Assembly (NCBI GenBank): GCA_963744875.1
Contig: CAVUVQ010000025.1
Location: 1-64,000, forward strand
Direction: 5' to 3'
From: JACDAE01 sp963744875
Lineage (GTDB): Bacteria > Chloroflexota > Ktedonobacteria > Ktedonobacterales > Ktedonobacteraceae
DNA: 64,000 bases
The stretch's first letter is position 1. Every line of letters begins with the position of its first letter. Made by a program: the position numbers and the translations under genes. The notes beneath the pieces were generated by a model. The model was given only the letters and a program-made list of their open reading frames with translations, had not been told where the DNA came from and did no database searches. Below, one piece after another: positions 18,980 to 25,644 of this stretch.

Positions 18980-20062
18980 ATGTCAACAGTTTCGCCACAG
19001 CCAGAGACCAGTGCTCCGGCAGAGTCGACCAGAGCGACGACTCGTGTGGAGCAGATCAGGGCACGCCTGCCCTGGCTCAGTGATATAGCGCGGCAGCAAG
19101 GTGCGCTGATTGCTCTTATCATCGTCGTCGTTTTCAGTTTTATTCGGTATGACAATTTCGATGCAATTACTATCAACAGCGTCCTGAGTTTCAATGCACA
19201 ATTTGGTCTTATTGCCCTGGGTATGACATTTGTGATTATGACGGGTGGTATTGATCTTTCGGTCGGTGGTATTGCGGCGCTTGCCAGTGTTGTTGCAGCA
19301 CTCACCAGTTCGCATGGATTCTTCTATGCGCTGACGGCAGCAATCATTACGGGTGCGGTGGTAGGTATGGTTAATGGGTTTGTGGTCGCCTGGATGCGTA
19401 TACCACCATTTATCACTACACTTGCGACTCTTTATATTGTGCGTGGCATCGCTTTACGACTTATTAATGATGCTGCCAGTATCAATCTCGATCAAAAGAG
19501 TGATTTTAATACAGTTGCGGCAACAACCATTGGGAATTTTAATCCAGCGTTGCCTTTTACCATCCCGCTCTTGATTATAGCCTTTCTCATTGGCATATTG
19601 GTGCTGCGTTATACACGCTTTGGCCGCAATGTGCTGGCTGTCGGTGGCAATTCTGAAGCGGCACAACTGATGGGACTGCCTGTCAAAAGGACGCTCTTCC
19701 TGGTCTATACACTGAGTGGGGCACTGACAGGTCTTGTTGGTGTGCTCTTAGCCATTAATCTGAATGGTGGTTCGGCAACCGAAGGTGTGGGCTGGGAGTT
19801 GATTGCCATTGCGGCAGTTGTGGTGGGCGGCACGCTACTGACTGGTGGCGTCGGCTCGGTTTTTGGGACGTTTGTCGGAGTGCTCTTGCTTGGTATGATT
19901 GTTGAGATGCTCCAGCTTGAGAATAACTATACAATCGACCATGGTGGTGGTGGACTCAATCTCAACTCATTCTGGCAAAACGTGATTCGTGGTATCTTCT
20001 TGCTTGTTGTGGTTCTTTTGCAAAGCCGTCTGCAGCGGCAACGCATTAAGCAGCGCACGTAA
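18980..20062 (+). CDS. sugar ABC transporter permease, YjfF/RbsC family
   Basis: 360 residues, with a polar 35-residue N-terminal extension, then the same fold as its neighbour: GMTFVIMTGGIDLSVGGIAAL near residue 80 and AVVVGGTLLTGGVGSVFGT near 285. GGAGG precedes ATG 18980. Two dissimilar permeases in one operon set this system apart from the plain ribose importer and support a YtfQRT/YjfF-like assignment. Last gene of the operon; a long hairpin lies 175 bp downstream. Confidence 0.9.
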   Translation: MSTVSPQPETSAPAESTRATTRVEQIRARLPWLSDIARQQGALIALIIVVVFSFIRYDNFDAITINSVLSFNAQFGLIALGMTFVIMTGGIDLSVGGIAALASVVAALTSSHGFFYALTAAIITGAVVGMVNGFVVAWMRIPPFITTLATLYIVRGIALRLINDAASINLDQKSDFNTVAATTIGNFNPALPFTIPLLIIAFLIGILVLRYTRFGRNVLAVGGNSEAAQLMGLPVKRTLFLVYTLSGALTGLVGVLLAINLNGGSATEGVGWELIAIAAVVVGGTLLTGGVGSVFGTFVGVLLLGMIVEMLQLENNYTIDHGGGGLNLNSFWQNVIRGIFLLVVVLLQSRLQRQRIKQRT

Positions 20063-20236
20063 CATGTAATTTTAAGAATTGCAGCCAGAACGGATGGCAT
20101 CTGGGAGGCGGTCGACATGCTAGAGTATACAAATGCCCTTGCGCGAGCTTGTTCACCTACATGCTTTTCTGAGTAAGATCCAAATCTCGTGTCGACAAAT
20201 GATCTGGTTGTAAGCGTGTAGGTGTGGTTGACTTGC

Positions 20237-20302
20237 AGAAGTGATCGTCAGGTTACACTCACTGGTTCCACAACCGGTGAGTGTAACCTGACGATCACTT
20301 CT
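20237..20302. repeat. 31-bp stem palindrome downstream of the importer operon
   Basis: Arms 20237-20267 and 20272-20302 pair over 31 bp with a single T/G mismatch (wobble in RNA) around a 4-nt loop CCAC. No T-run follows. It may stop transcription or protect the mRNA 3' end, or be a mobile palindrome. The rest of the 20063-20544 gap shows no gene. Confidence 0.8.
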
Positions 20303-20544
20303 ATTGCGGGATGGAGACGTTCCCATGCCTCTCTCACGGTTTGATCGTTTGCAAATAATTGTTCGGTACATCATGCTGTGTTCTATTTATTAGAATATGG
20401 TTCTTATAGATTGTGTGAATGACTACAGACGCTCATCTGAACGAGGAAATGGACAAAAGAGCGGGGAGATATGGTATCATCAAAAACGAGCCAAACTCTT
20501 TTGACTGACTAAGTTCTAACTAGATAAGGATACTGCAACTCATT

Positions 20545-20844
20545 ATGATGAAGAGATTACGTGGTCGTAACTTGAAACATCCAGGTTGCCTCGTTGGTGT
20601 GACACTTGGAGTAATTCTTGGGATTATCATTGCGGGTGTTATGGCATCCGTCTATAATGTTCCGCTCAATACCATTCTATGGACCTGGCTGGCGATCATT
20701 CTCTTTTTGGGTGCTCTGGGTTGGATTATTGGGAGTCGCCTCTCGTCACGTTTCCCGGCAGAAGAGATGCTACCAACTACCTCTGATGATGTGAGCAGTG
20801 CTTCACCCTCGCAAAGTGATGAAATCAATATAACCCACCAATAA
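20545..20844 (+). CDS. small two-helix membrane protein, unknown function
   Basis: 99 residues. Two hydrophobic segments (about 17-40 and 46-67) are followed by a polar, Ser/Asp-rich tail of about 30 residues. A CLVGVTLGVILGIIIAGVMA helix with small residues suggests tight packing. No family recognised. It starts with two consecutive ATGs. It stands alone between the importer operon and the small zinc-finger-like gene. Confidence 0.5.
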   Translation: MMKRLRGRNLKHPGCLVGVTLGVILGIIIAGVMASVYNVPLNTILWTWLAIILFLGALGWIIGSRLSSRFPAEEMLPTTSDDVSSASPSQSDEINITHQ

Positions 20845-21084
20845 ATTCGCACTTTGCGTAAAATTGTGTTATAGTGTGCCTTACCCTGATGATTATTCAA
20901 TCAAGATATCGCCAGGGAAGGAGCAGCGTGGCTTCTGAGCGATGATGCGTGATCTTGTGGATGCCGTATCGCCGTGGCTGCTTCGTGAGCATTGTCCACT
21001 AGATACGAAAATCCCCTTGTGTGCTGTCTTTTGTTTTGCGTGTAGAAATAGGTGCACTGTCAGCACAACTGAGGAGGATACCTC

Positions 21085-21306
21085 ATGGCGACTAACGAAT
21101 TTTCTCGACCCGTCTCCGTCGATTTTGCTCCCCGTGGTAGTTTGTGCGAATGGTGTGGGAATCCAGCTGAGCGGCAATTAACCGCTGTTGGTGGAAGCTT
21201 TCATAATGAAACTGGGGTATTCTGTCGCCCGTGTGGCGAGAAGTTCTCACAGACCGTTGCGAATGCCTCGATCACTGCATCAACTCAGATTAAGGTTCGT
21301 CCATAG
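21085..21306 (+). CDS. small CxxC/CxxC putative zinc-binding protein
   Basis: 73 residues with CEWC near position 22 and CRPC near 48, spaced as in a treble-clef or ribbon zinc-binding fold, with short polar ends and no membrane segment. GAGGAGG lies just before ATG 21085. Function unknown; DNA, RNA or protein binding are all possible. It converges on korB, with a terminator between. Confidence 0.6.
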   Translation: MATNEFSRPVSVDFAPRGSLCEWCGNPAERQLTAVGGSFHNETGVFCRPCGEKFSQTVANASITASTQIKVRP

Positions 21307-21334
21307 GATAGCCATTAACAACAATTCCTGATTG

Positions 21335-21363
21335 AAAAAAGGGTGTCCGTGAGGGCACCCTTC
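21335..21363 (-). terminator. intrinsic terminator of the korAB operon
   Basis: A 9-bp stem (21340-21348 with 21353-21361, one wobble) with loop GTGA. Read on the minus strand it is followed by TTTTTT, 13 bp after the korB stop. On the plus strand only TT follows, so it serves mainly korAB. Confidence 0.8.
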
Positions 21364-21375
21364 TGCTATTAAGTT

Positions 21376-22221
21376 TTAAGCGTATTGTTTCATGTATTGC
21401 GTGATATCGAATGGTTTTGCTTGCTGAACCAGTTGTTGGGCGGCCTGATCCATCGTCGGGCGTTCTTCCTGGAAGAAGAGGCCTGTGTACTGTTTCTCCG
21501 TCTCCATTGCCAGTGCAACGGCCTGACCACGATTATGAATGTCATGATCGGCGGGCAAGGGTGTTACAGCGGCATCCCAGGCGTCGAAGGTGTGGTAAAA
21601 CGTTGGACATGGGCTGAGGACATGGATAAAGGAGAAGCCTTTATGGAGCATGCCTTGCTCTATAAGAGCCGCCAGATCTTTCGGTTTGGCAGAATAACCG
21701 CGTGCGACGAAACTGACGTTCAACGAGAGCACGGTCGCAACGGGATTGAACTGCGATGCCAGTAGACCATAGGGTGTTGATTTGGTGACGTGACCTTGCG
21801 GTGAGGTTGGAGACGTCTGCCCCTTCGTCAATCCGTAGATCTCGTTATCCATCACAATCACGGTGATATCGATGTTACGTAAGGCGGCATGGACGAGATG
21901 GCCTGCGCCAATGCTAAAGAAGTCGCCATCGCCACCTACAGCCACTACAGAGAGATCAGGGCGTGCCATTTTTAATCCCTGGGCAACCGGTAGAGCGCGT
22001 CCGTGTACCGTATGAAAGCCGAAAGTTTTCATAAAGTGTGGGAAGCGGCTGGAACAACCAATACCGGATACCACCACCGTCTGGTCTGGTGACATCTTGA
22101 GGCCGGCCATACCCCGATAGGCGGCGTTCAGTACACCAAAGTCGCCGCAACCGGGACACCATGTCGGCTTGACCTCACTTTTATAGTCTTTAGGTGTGGG
22201 ATTGATGATTGTCTGCGTCAT
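21376..22221 (-). CDS. korB: 2-oxoacid:ferredoxin oxidoreductase, beta subunit
   Basis: 281 residues. Thiamine-diphosphate subunit of a 2-oxoglutarate (or related 2-oxoacid) ferredoxin oxidoreductase. WCPGCGDFGVLNA near residue 22 gives cluster cysteines; GGDGDFFSIGAGHL and MDNEIYGLTKGQTSPTS form the ThDP/Mg site. It lies 3 bp after korA and would form the complex with it, making succinyl-CoA and reduced ferredoxin from 2-oxoglutarate. The sucCD genes 11 kb away fit the next TCA step. The exact 2-oxoacid is inferred from family resemblance. Confidence 0.88.
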   Translation of the reverse strand: MTQTIINPTPKDYKSEVKPTWCPGCGDFGVLNAAYRGMAGLKMSPDQTVVVSGIGCSSRFPHFMKTFGFHTVHGRALPVAQGLKMARPDLSVVAVGGDGDFFSIGAGHLVHAALRNIDITVIVMDNEIYGLTKGQTSPTSPQGHVTKSTPYGLLASQFNPVATVLSLNVSFVARGYSAKPKDLAALIEQGMLHKGFSFIHVLSPCPTFYHTFDAWDAAVTPLPADHDIHNRGQAVALAMETEKQYTGLFFQEERPTMDQAAQQLVQQAKPFDITQYMKQYA

Positions 22222-22224
22222 GGA

Positions 22225-23982
22225 TTAGCTGACCTCCTCGATTGCCCGTAGTATCTCACCCGCAGTGAATGGGATACCACCGAATTTATTGACACGAATA
22301 GCTTGCAGCCCGTATTTCGCGCCTAACAGATTGGCGAGCTGCCCCGAGTAGTTACATTCTGGCACAATCACTTTCTGGACCGAACGAATAAAATCACGAA
22401 TGGTGCGATCAGGCAAAGGTGAAAGGATTTTGGGGTGCAGAGATGCAACCTTGTAGCCTTTTGTGCGTGCGCGGTCGACCGCCTCCTGGATAGCCCCCTC
22501 GGTTGATCCCCAACCAATGATACCAATCGTGGCGTCCTCATCTCCATAACGCTCGGGTGTAGGTAGTTCTTCTGCCGCCGTATCAAGTTTACGGAAGCGT
22601 TTCTCCATCATCGCGATATGATCTTCTGGCTCATAATCCGGGTGACCATGCTCATCATGCTCCAGGCCGGTCGCAATATAAGGAATAGCATCTGCACCAG
22701 GTGTGCTGGTGGGCGAGATACCACTGGCGGTGTAGGCATAACGTGAGTAGCTTCCAGCACCAACGAGAACTTTCTCGTTGTCACTGTCTGCGTTGTCACT
22801 CTGGGGAGTATGCGTAACGCGGCTTTCCACCTGGACTGGTTGGAAAACGTGCGCATCAACGCTCTCCACACGAGCTGTTAGCGATTGATCAGTGAGGAAG
22901 AGAACGGGCATCTGGTAGCGTTCGGCCATCTGAAAGGCCAGAATAATGAGATCATAGCAGTCGGCAACACTGGCAGGAGCTACGATCATACGTGGAGCAT
23001 CGCCATGTCCAGCATGCAGTGCAAAGCTCAGATCGGATTGTTCCATTTTCGTAGGCATACCAGTGCTCGGACCGGCGCGTTGTGCATCTACAATCACCGC
23101 TGGAAGTTCTGCCATTGAAGAGAGACCAATCAGTTCGGTCATCAAGGAGAAGCCAGGGCCAGAGGTTGCAGTCATCGCCCGTTTACCACCATACGATGCG
23201 CCAAGCACAGCCGCCAGGGCCGCCATCTCATCTTCTGCCTGTAAGAATGTGCCGCCGACCCGTGGAAGTTCTTTGGCTAAGCCTTCCATGATATCGCTGG
23301 CTGGAGTAATGGGATAGCCGGCGAAGAAGCGGCATTGTGCTGCCAGAGCGCCAGCGACAACAGCTTGATTGCCATTGAGCACAACGCGATCGGCTTTTAC
23401 GACTGGACCCAGAGTGTAAGAATCTTGTTTAGATAAGTTCTCTGTGACATATTTTTTAGCAATTTCCAGGGCCAGTAAGTTCTTCTCCATCAATGTGGAA
23501 TTGGCTTTACGAGACCTGGAGAGTTTGGATTGCACTACCTGGACAATAGCTTCCATGGGGGGTCCAAACAGACCAGAGATAGCACCGAGCATGACCATGT
23601 TTTTAGTCTGAAAGAGTTGGACCTCTTTGCGAGCAATCTCGTTAAAAGGAATGGCGTAGGTAATGCAATCGCCACTATCAGGTGTGAAATCGGACGGATC
23701 ATAGATGAGCACGCCCCCATGTCGTAACTCGCCGATGTTGCGATCATATGCCTCTTTATTCAGGCAGATGAGCACATCTGCGTAGTCACCCATCGATTTC
23801 ACCGGGCGATCACTGATGCGAACCTGGAACATACAGGGTCCACCGAGAATCTCGGCTGGAAATGTTCTAAAGGTGTAGACGTGGTAGCCCCAGCGTGCGG
23901 CTGCCAGAGCGAGAATATCGCCGCCAGAGATCGTGCCTTCACCTGATTCGCCACCAATCCTGATTGTTAATTCATTCTCCAT
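22225..23982 (-). CDS. korA: 2-oxoacid:ferredoxin oxidoreductase, fused gamma-alpha subunit
   Basis: 585 residues. The N-terminal gamma domain (IRIGGESGEGTISGGD at residues 5-20) is fused to the alpha domain, which starts near residue 205 (GNQAVVAGALAAQCRFFAGY) and includes FAGYPITPASDIME and QAEDEMAALAAVLGASYGG. The C-terminal transketolase-like domain ends in NKFGGIPFTAGEI. This gamma-alpha fusion is the usual two-subunit KorAB form. ATG 23982 with GAGGGAG upstream is chosen over the TTG 15 bp earlier. No separate ferredoxin-like delta subunit is nearby. Confidence 0.88.
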   Translation of the reverse strand: MENELTIRIGGESGEGTISGGDILALAAARWGYHVYTFRTFPAEILGGPCMFQVRISDRPVKSMGDYADVLICLNKEAYDRNIGELRHGGVLIYDPSDFTPDSGDCITYAIPFNEIARKEVQLFQTKNMVMLGAISGLFGPPMEAIVQVVQSKLSRSRKANSTLMEKNLLALEIAKKYVTENLSKQDSYTLGPVVKADRVVLNGNQAVVAGALAAQCRFFAGYPITPASDIMEGLAKELPRVGGTFLQAEDEMAALAAVLGASYGGKRAMTATSGPGFSLMTELIGLSSMAELPAVIVDAQRAGPSTGMPTKMEQSDLSFALHAGHGDAPRMIVAPASVADCYDLIILAFQMAERYQMPVLFLTDQSLTARVESVDAHVFQPVQVESRVTHTPQSDNADSDNEKVLVGAGSYSRYAYTASGISPTSTPGADAIPYIATGLEHDEHGHPDYEPEDHIAMMEKRFRKLDTAAEELPTPERYGDEDATIGIIGWGSTEGAIQEAVDRARTKGYKVASLHPKILSPLPDRTIRDFIRSVQKVIVPECNYSGQLANLLGAKYGLQAIRVNKFGGIPFTAGEILRAIEEVS

Positions 23983-23990
23983 TGAATGCT

Positions 23991-24037
23991 CCCTCAAAAA
24001 AAGTTAAGACCGCGCCATGCATTCGGAACGGCGCGGT
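23991..24037 (-). promoter_or_regulatory. possible attenuator hairpin before korA
   Basis: ACCGCGCC (24009-24016) and GGCGCGGT (24030-24037) form an 8-bp G+C-rich stem. On the minus strand the stem is followed a few bases later by seven Ts, and then by the korA ribosome site. This order suggests premature termination in the leader, but the gap before the T-run makes it uncertain. Confidence 0.4.
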
Positions 24038-24381
24038 TCTGTAGAAGCGAGGCTTACGGAATGGTGATTTTTTATCACAAGGAGCACCTGGATACATCCC
24101 TTCACAAAACCTGAAAAGATGTGTATAAAACGAACTTTTATTTTTAAACCACTGCTTAGAAGCCATGAAATGTCGGAAGCCTGCTCTTGTTCTCATTCGT
24201 TTTTATTGCCCTTGTGCACCCCTTCACTTCAACCACTTTCTGTCAAACGGAAAGAGTTGAACAGAACCTTATCGGTAACTGTATGCTATTATAACATACA
24301 TTTGTGGAATTCGTGCCCAGAGATAGCGTGTTCTTGCCTTTATGAAAAAAACGCCGGGCGAGAAAAAATCTTTATACCCTC

Positions 24382-24410
24382 TTCACAAGAGGAGGGGGAC
24401 GTGTTATAAT
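24382..24410 (+). promoter_or_regulatory. promoter of the interrupted tRNA gene
   Basis: TTCACA (24382-24387) and a perfect TATAAT (24405-24410) are 17 bp apart; the tRNA 5' end is 16 bp further on. The remainder of 24038-24381 shows no supported gene. Confidence 0.8.
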
Positions 24411-24425
24411 GCGTCGCGTGAGGAC

Positions 24426-25142
24426 GGGCCCATAGCTCAGCGGTTAGAGCTGCCGGCTCATAAAAAAATTGCGCCCATGCGCTTTTTCACATCAAGCCTA
24501 CGGAGGTAGGTGGCACTAAGGTCAAGGTGTCTAAAGCAGGGTCTTACCCGGCGGGGAAACCCAAAAGGGGACAATAGCATGACCTGTAAAAGTCTGATCA
24601 CGTTGGAGTCTAAATGCTAACTTGCTCAGGCAGCTACGCTGTATATGGTTAAGGCTGGATTGCTTGAATCCCAGTCTGCGCTGCTAATTCGGTAGCCTGA
24701 AAGATGGATGTACCGAGCATAGGATTAGTGAGTATGGTTATGAGGCTCACTAAAGGCCTTTCCTATAGCAATGCTCAGTGATGGGCAGGCGGGACGAATG
24801 GGGAACCTGTGTACAGACGTGATGTGGAAGAGAACCTGGGGATCACCTAAAAAGCGCAAGCTTCATGGTGACGGAGCATCCATAGTACTCAAATGATCGA
24901 GGTAATGCTCGATACACGGGGAAGGGATGCAGGGGAAAAAGCAAGTCTTAGCATCTGTACTATATCATAAGGTATAGTTGCATGAGAAAAGAATGCTTGC
25001 CCCGGAGAGCCGTGTGCATTGAAAGGTGCATGCACGGTTCGGGAAGGGGAGAACCAGAAATGTGCAGGTAGAATACGCCTGATGATATTTCTGTCTATCT
25101 ACTTCGCCTGGTAGGTCGCTGGTTCGATCCCAGCTGGGCCCA
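24426..25142 (+). tRNA. tRNA with anticodon CAU (Ile2 or elongator Met), split by a group II intron
   Basis: Exon 1 (24426-24463) holds acceptor GGGCCCA, D-arm GCTC/GAGC, the 5' anticodon stem GCCGG and loop CTCATAA. Exon 2 (25108-25142) holds the 3' anticodon stem CTGGT, variable loop AGGTC, T-arm GCTGG/CCAGC with loop TTCGATC, acceptor TGGGCCC and discriminator A. All arms pair (two G.U in the anticodon stem); CCA is not encoded. The overall sequence resembles bacterial tRNA-Ile(CAU), whose C34 is changed to lysidine, but elongator Met cannot be excluded. The 644-bp insertion lies between positions 38 and 39. A terminator follows. Confidence 0.88.
24464..25107 (+). mobile_element. ORF-less group II intron inside the tRNA anticodon arm
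   Basis: Domain V is a canonical 34-nt hairpin (25007-25040): GAGCCGTG pairs with CACGGTTC, AGC triad and GAAA tetraloop included. Domain VI follows (25056-25092) with unpaired A residues as branch-point candidates. The 3' end CTACTTCGC resembles that of LtrB-type introns. EBS1 candidate TTATGAG (24738-24744) is fully complementary to exon CTCATAA (24457-24463). EBS2 candidate TCGGTAG (24689-24695) pairs with exon CTGCCGG (24450-24456). The 5' end is odd: AAAAATTGCGCCC instead of GTGCG. No reverse transcriptase frame exists, so a protein would have to come from elsewhere, if needed. Confidence 0.85.
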
Positions 25143-25146
25143 TGTT

Positions 25147-25183
25147 TGAAGCTCCACCGCTTTACGGTGGAGCTTCATTTTTT
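25147..25183 (+). terminator. intrinsic terminator after the tRNA
   Basis: A perfect 13-bp stem (25147-25159 with 25165-25177), 5-nt loop, then TTTTTT. It begins 5 bp after the tRNA discriminator base. Confidence 0.92.
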
Positions 25184-25200
25184 ATCAAGGAGAATTGATC

Positions 25201-25599
25201 ATGAGTGCACAGGTATCCCCCTTCGAGCCTCTTCTCAAAGAGAGTTACGCCAGTCTAACCACCTTTCGCAAAAATGGCGACGCCGTTCCAACACCCATGT
25301 GGTTTGCTGAGAGCGATGGAATTATTTATATCTATACAGGCGCAACCTCTGGCAAGGTGAAGCGCATCCGCAACTCTGGCCGGGTGACACTGGCTCCCTG
25401 TACCGCCAATGGAAAAGTAACAGGCACAGTTATTGAGGGCAAAGCAAGGATCATAAGCGATCAACAGGAGATTGTGTTGGCTGATGCCGCTTTAGCAAAG
25501 AAATATGGTATCCAGCGCCGTTTACTCTACTTATTTCGAAGTGTTGCGGGTATCTTCCGGCGAGGGGCCGATGGAGTGTATCTGGCAATAGAAGCGTAG
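25201..25599 (+). CDS. PPOX-class split-barrel flavin/F420-dependent protein
   Basis: 132 residues with the split-barrel fold of the pyridoxamine-phosphate-oxidase-like family. PTPMWFAESDGIIYIYTG near residues 29-46 and SGKVKRIRNSGRVTLAPC form the cofactor-binding strands. The family binds FMN or F420 and reduces small unsaturated substrates; the true substrate is unknown. AAGGAG sits 8 bp before ATG 25201, which is preferred over TTG 25195. The ribosome site lies directly after the tRNA terminator, so its promoter is unclear. Confidence 0.75.
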   Translation: MSAQVSPFEPLLKESYASLTTFRKNGDAVPTPMWFAESDGIIYIYTGATSGKVKRIRNSGRVTLAPCTANGKVTGTVIEGKARIISDQQEIVLADAALAKKYGIQRRLLYLFRSVAGIFRRGADGVYLAIEA

Positions 25600-25644
25600 G
25601 CAAGCAATCTGGCCCCTACAGCATTAAGTGTATAAATATTGGTG

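Noticed and set aside
24119..24409. 96-codon frame upstream of the tRNA
   Set aside because: Runs through the tRNA promoter, odd composition, no ribosome site.
24464..25107. Group I intron in the tRNA
   Set aside because: Most known bacterial tRNA introns are group I, but the GAGC...GAAA...GTTC domain V and the EBS pairings are group II features.
25600..25627. Further copy of the palindromic repeat after the PPOX gene
   Set aside because: Only GTAGG and GGCCCCTAC remain, too short to support.
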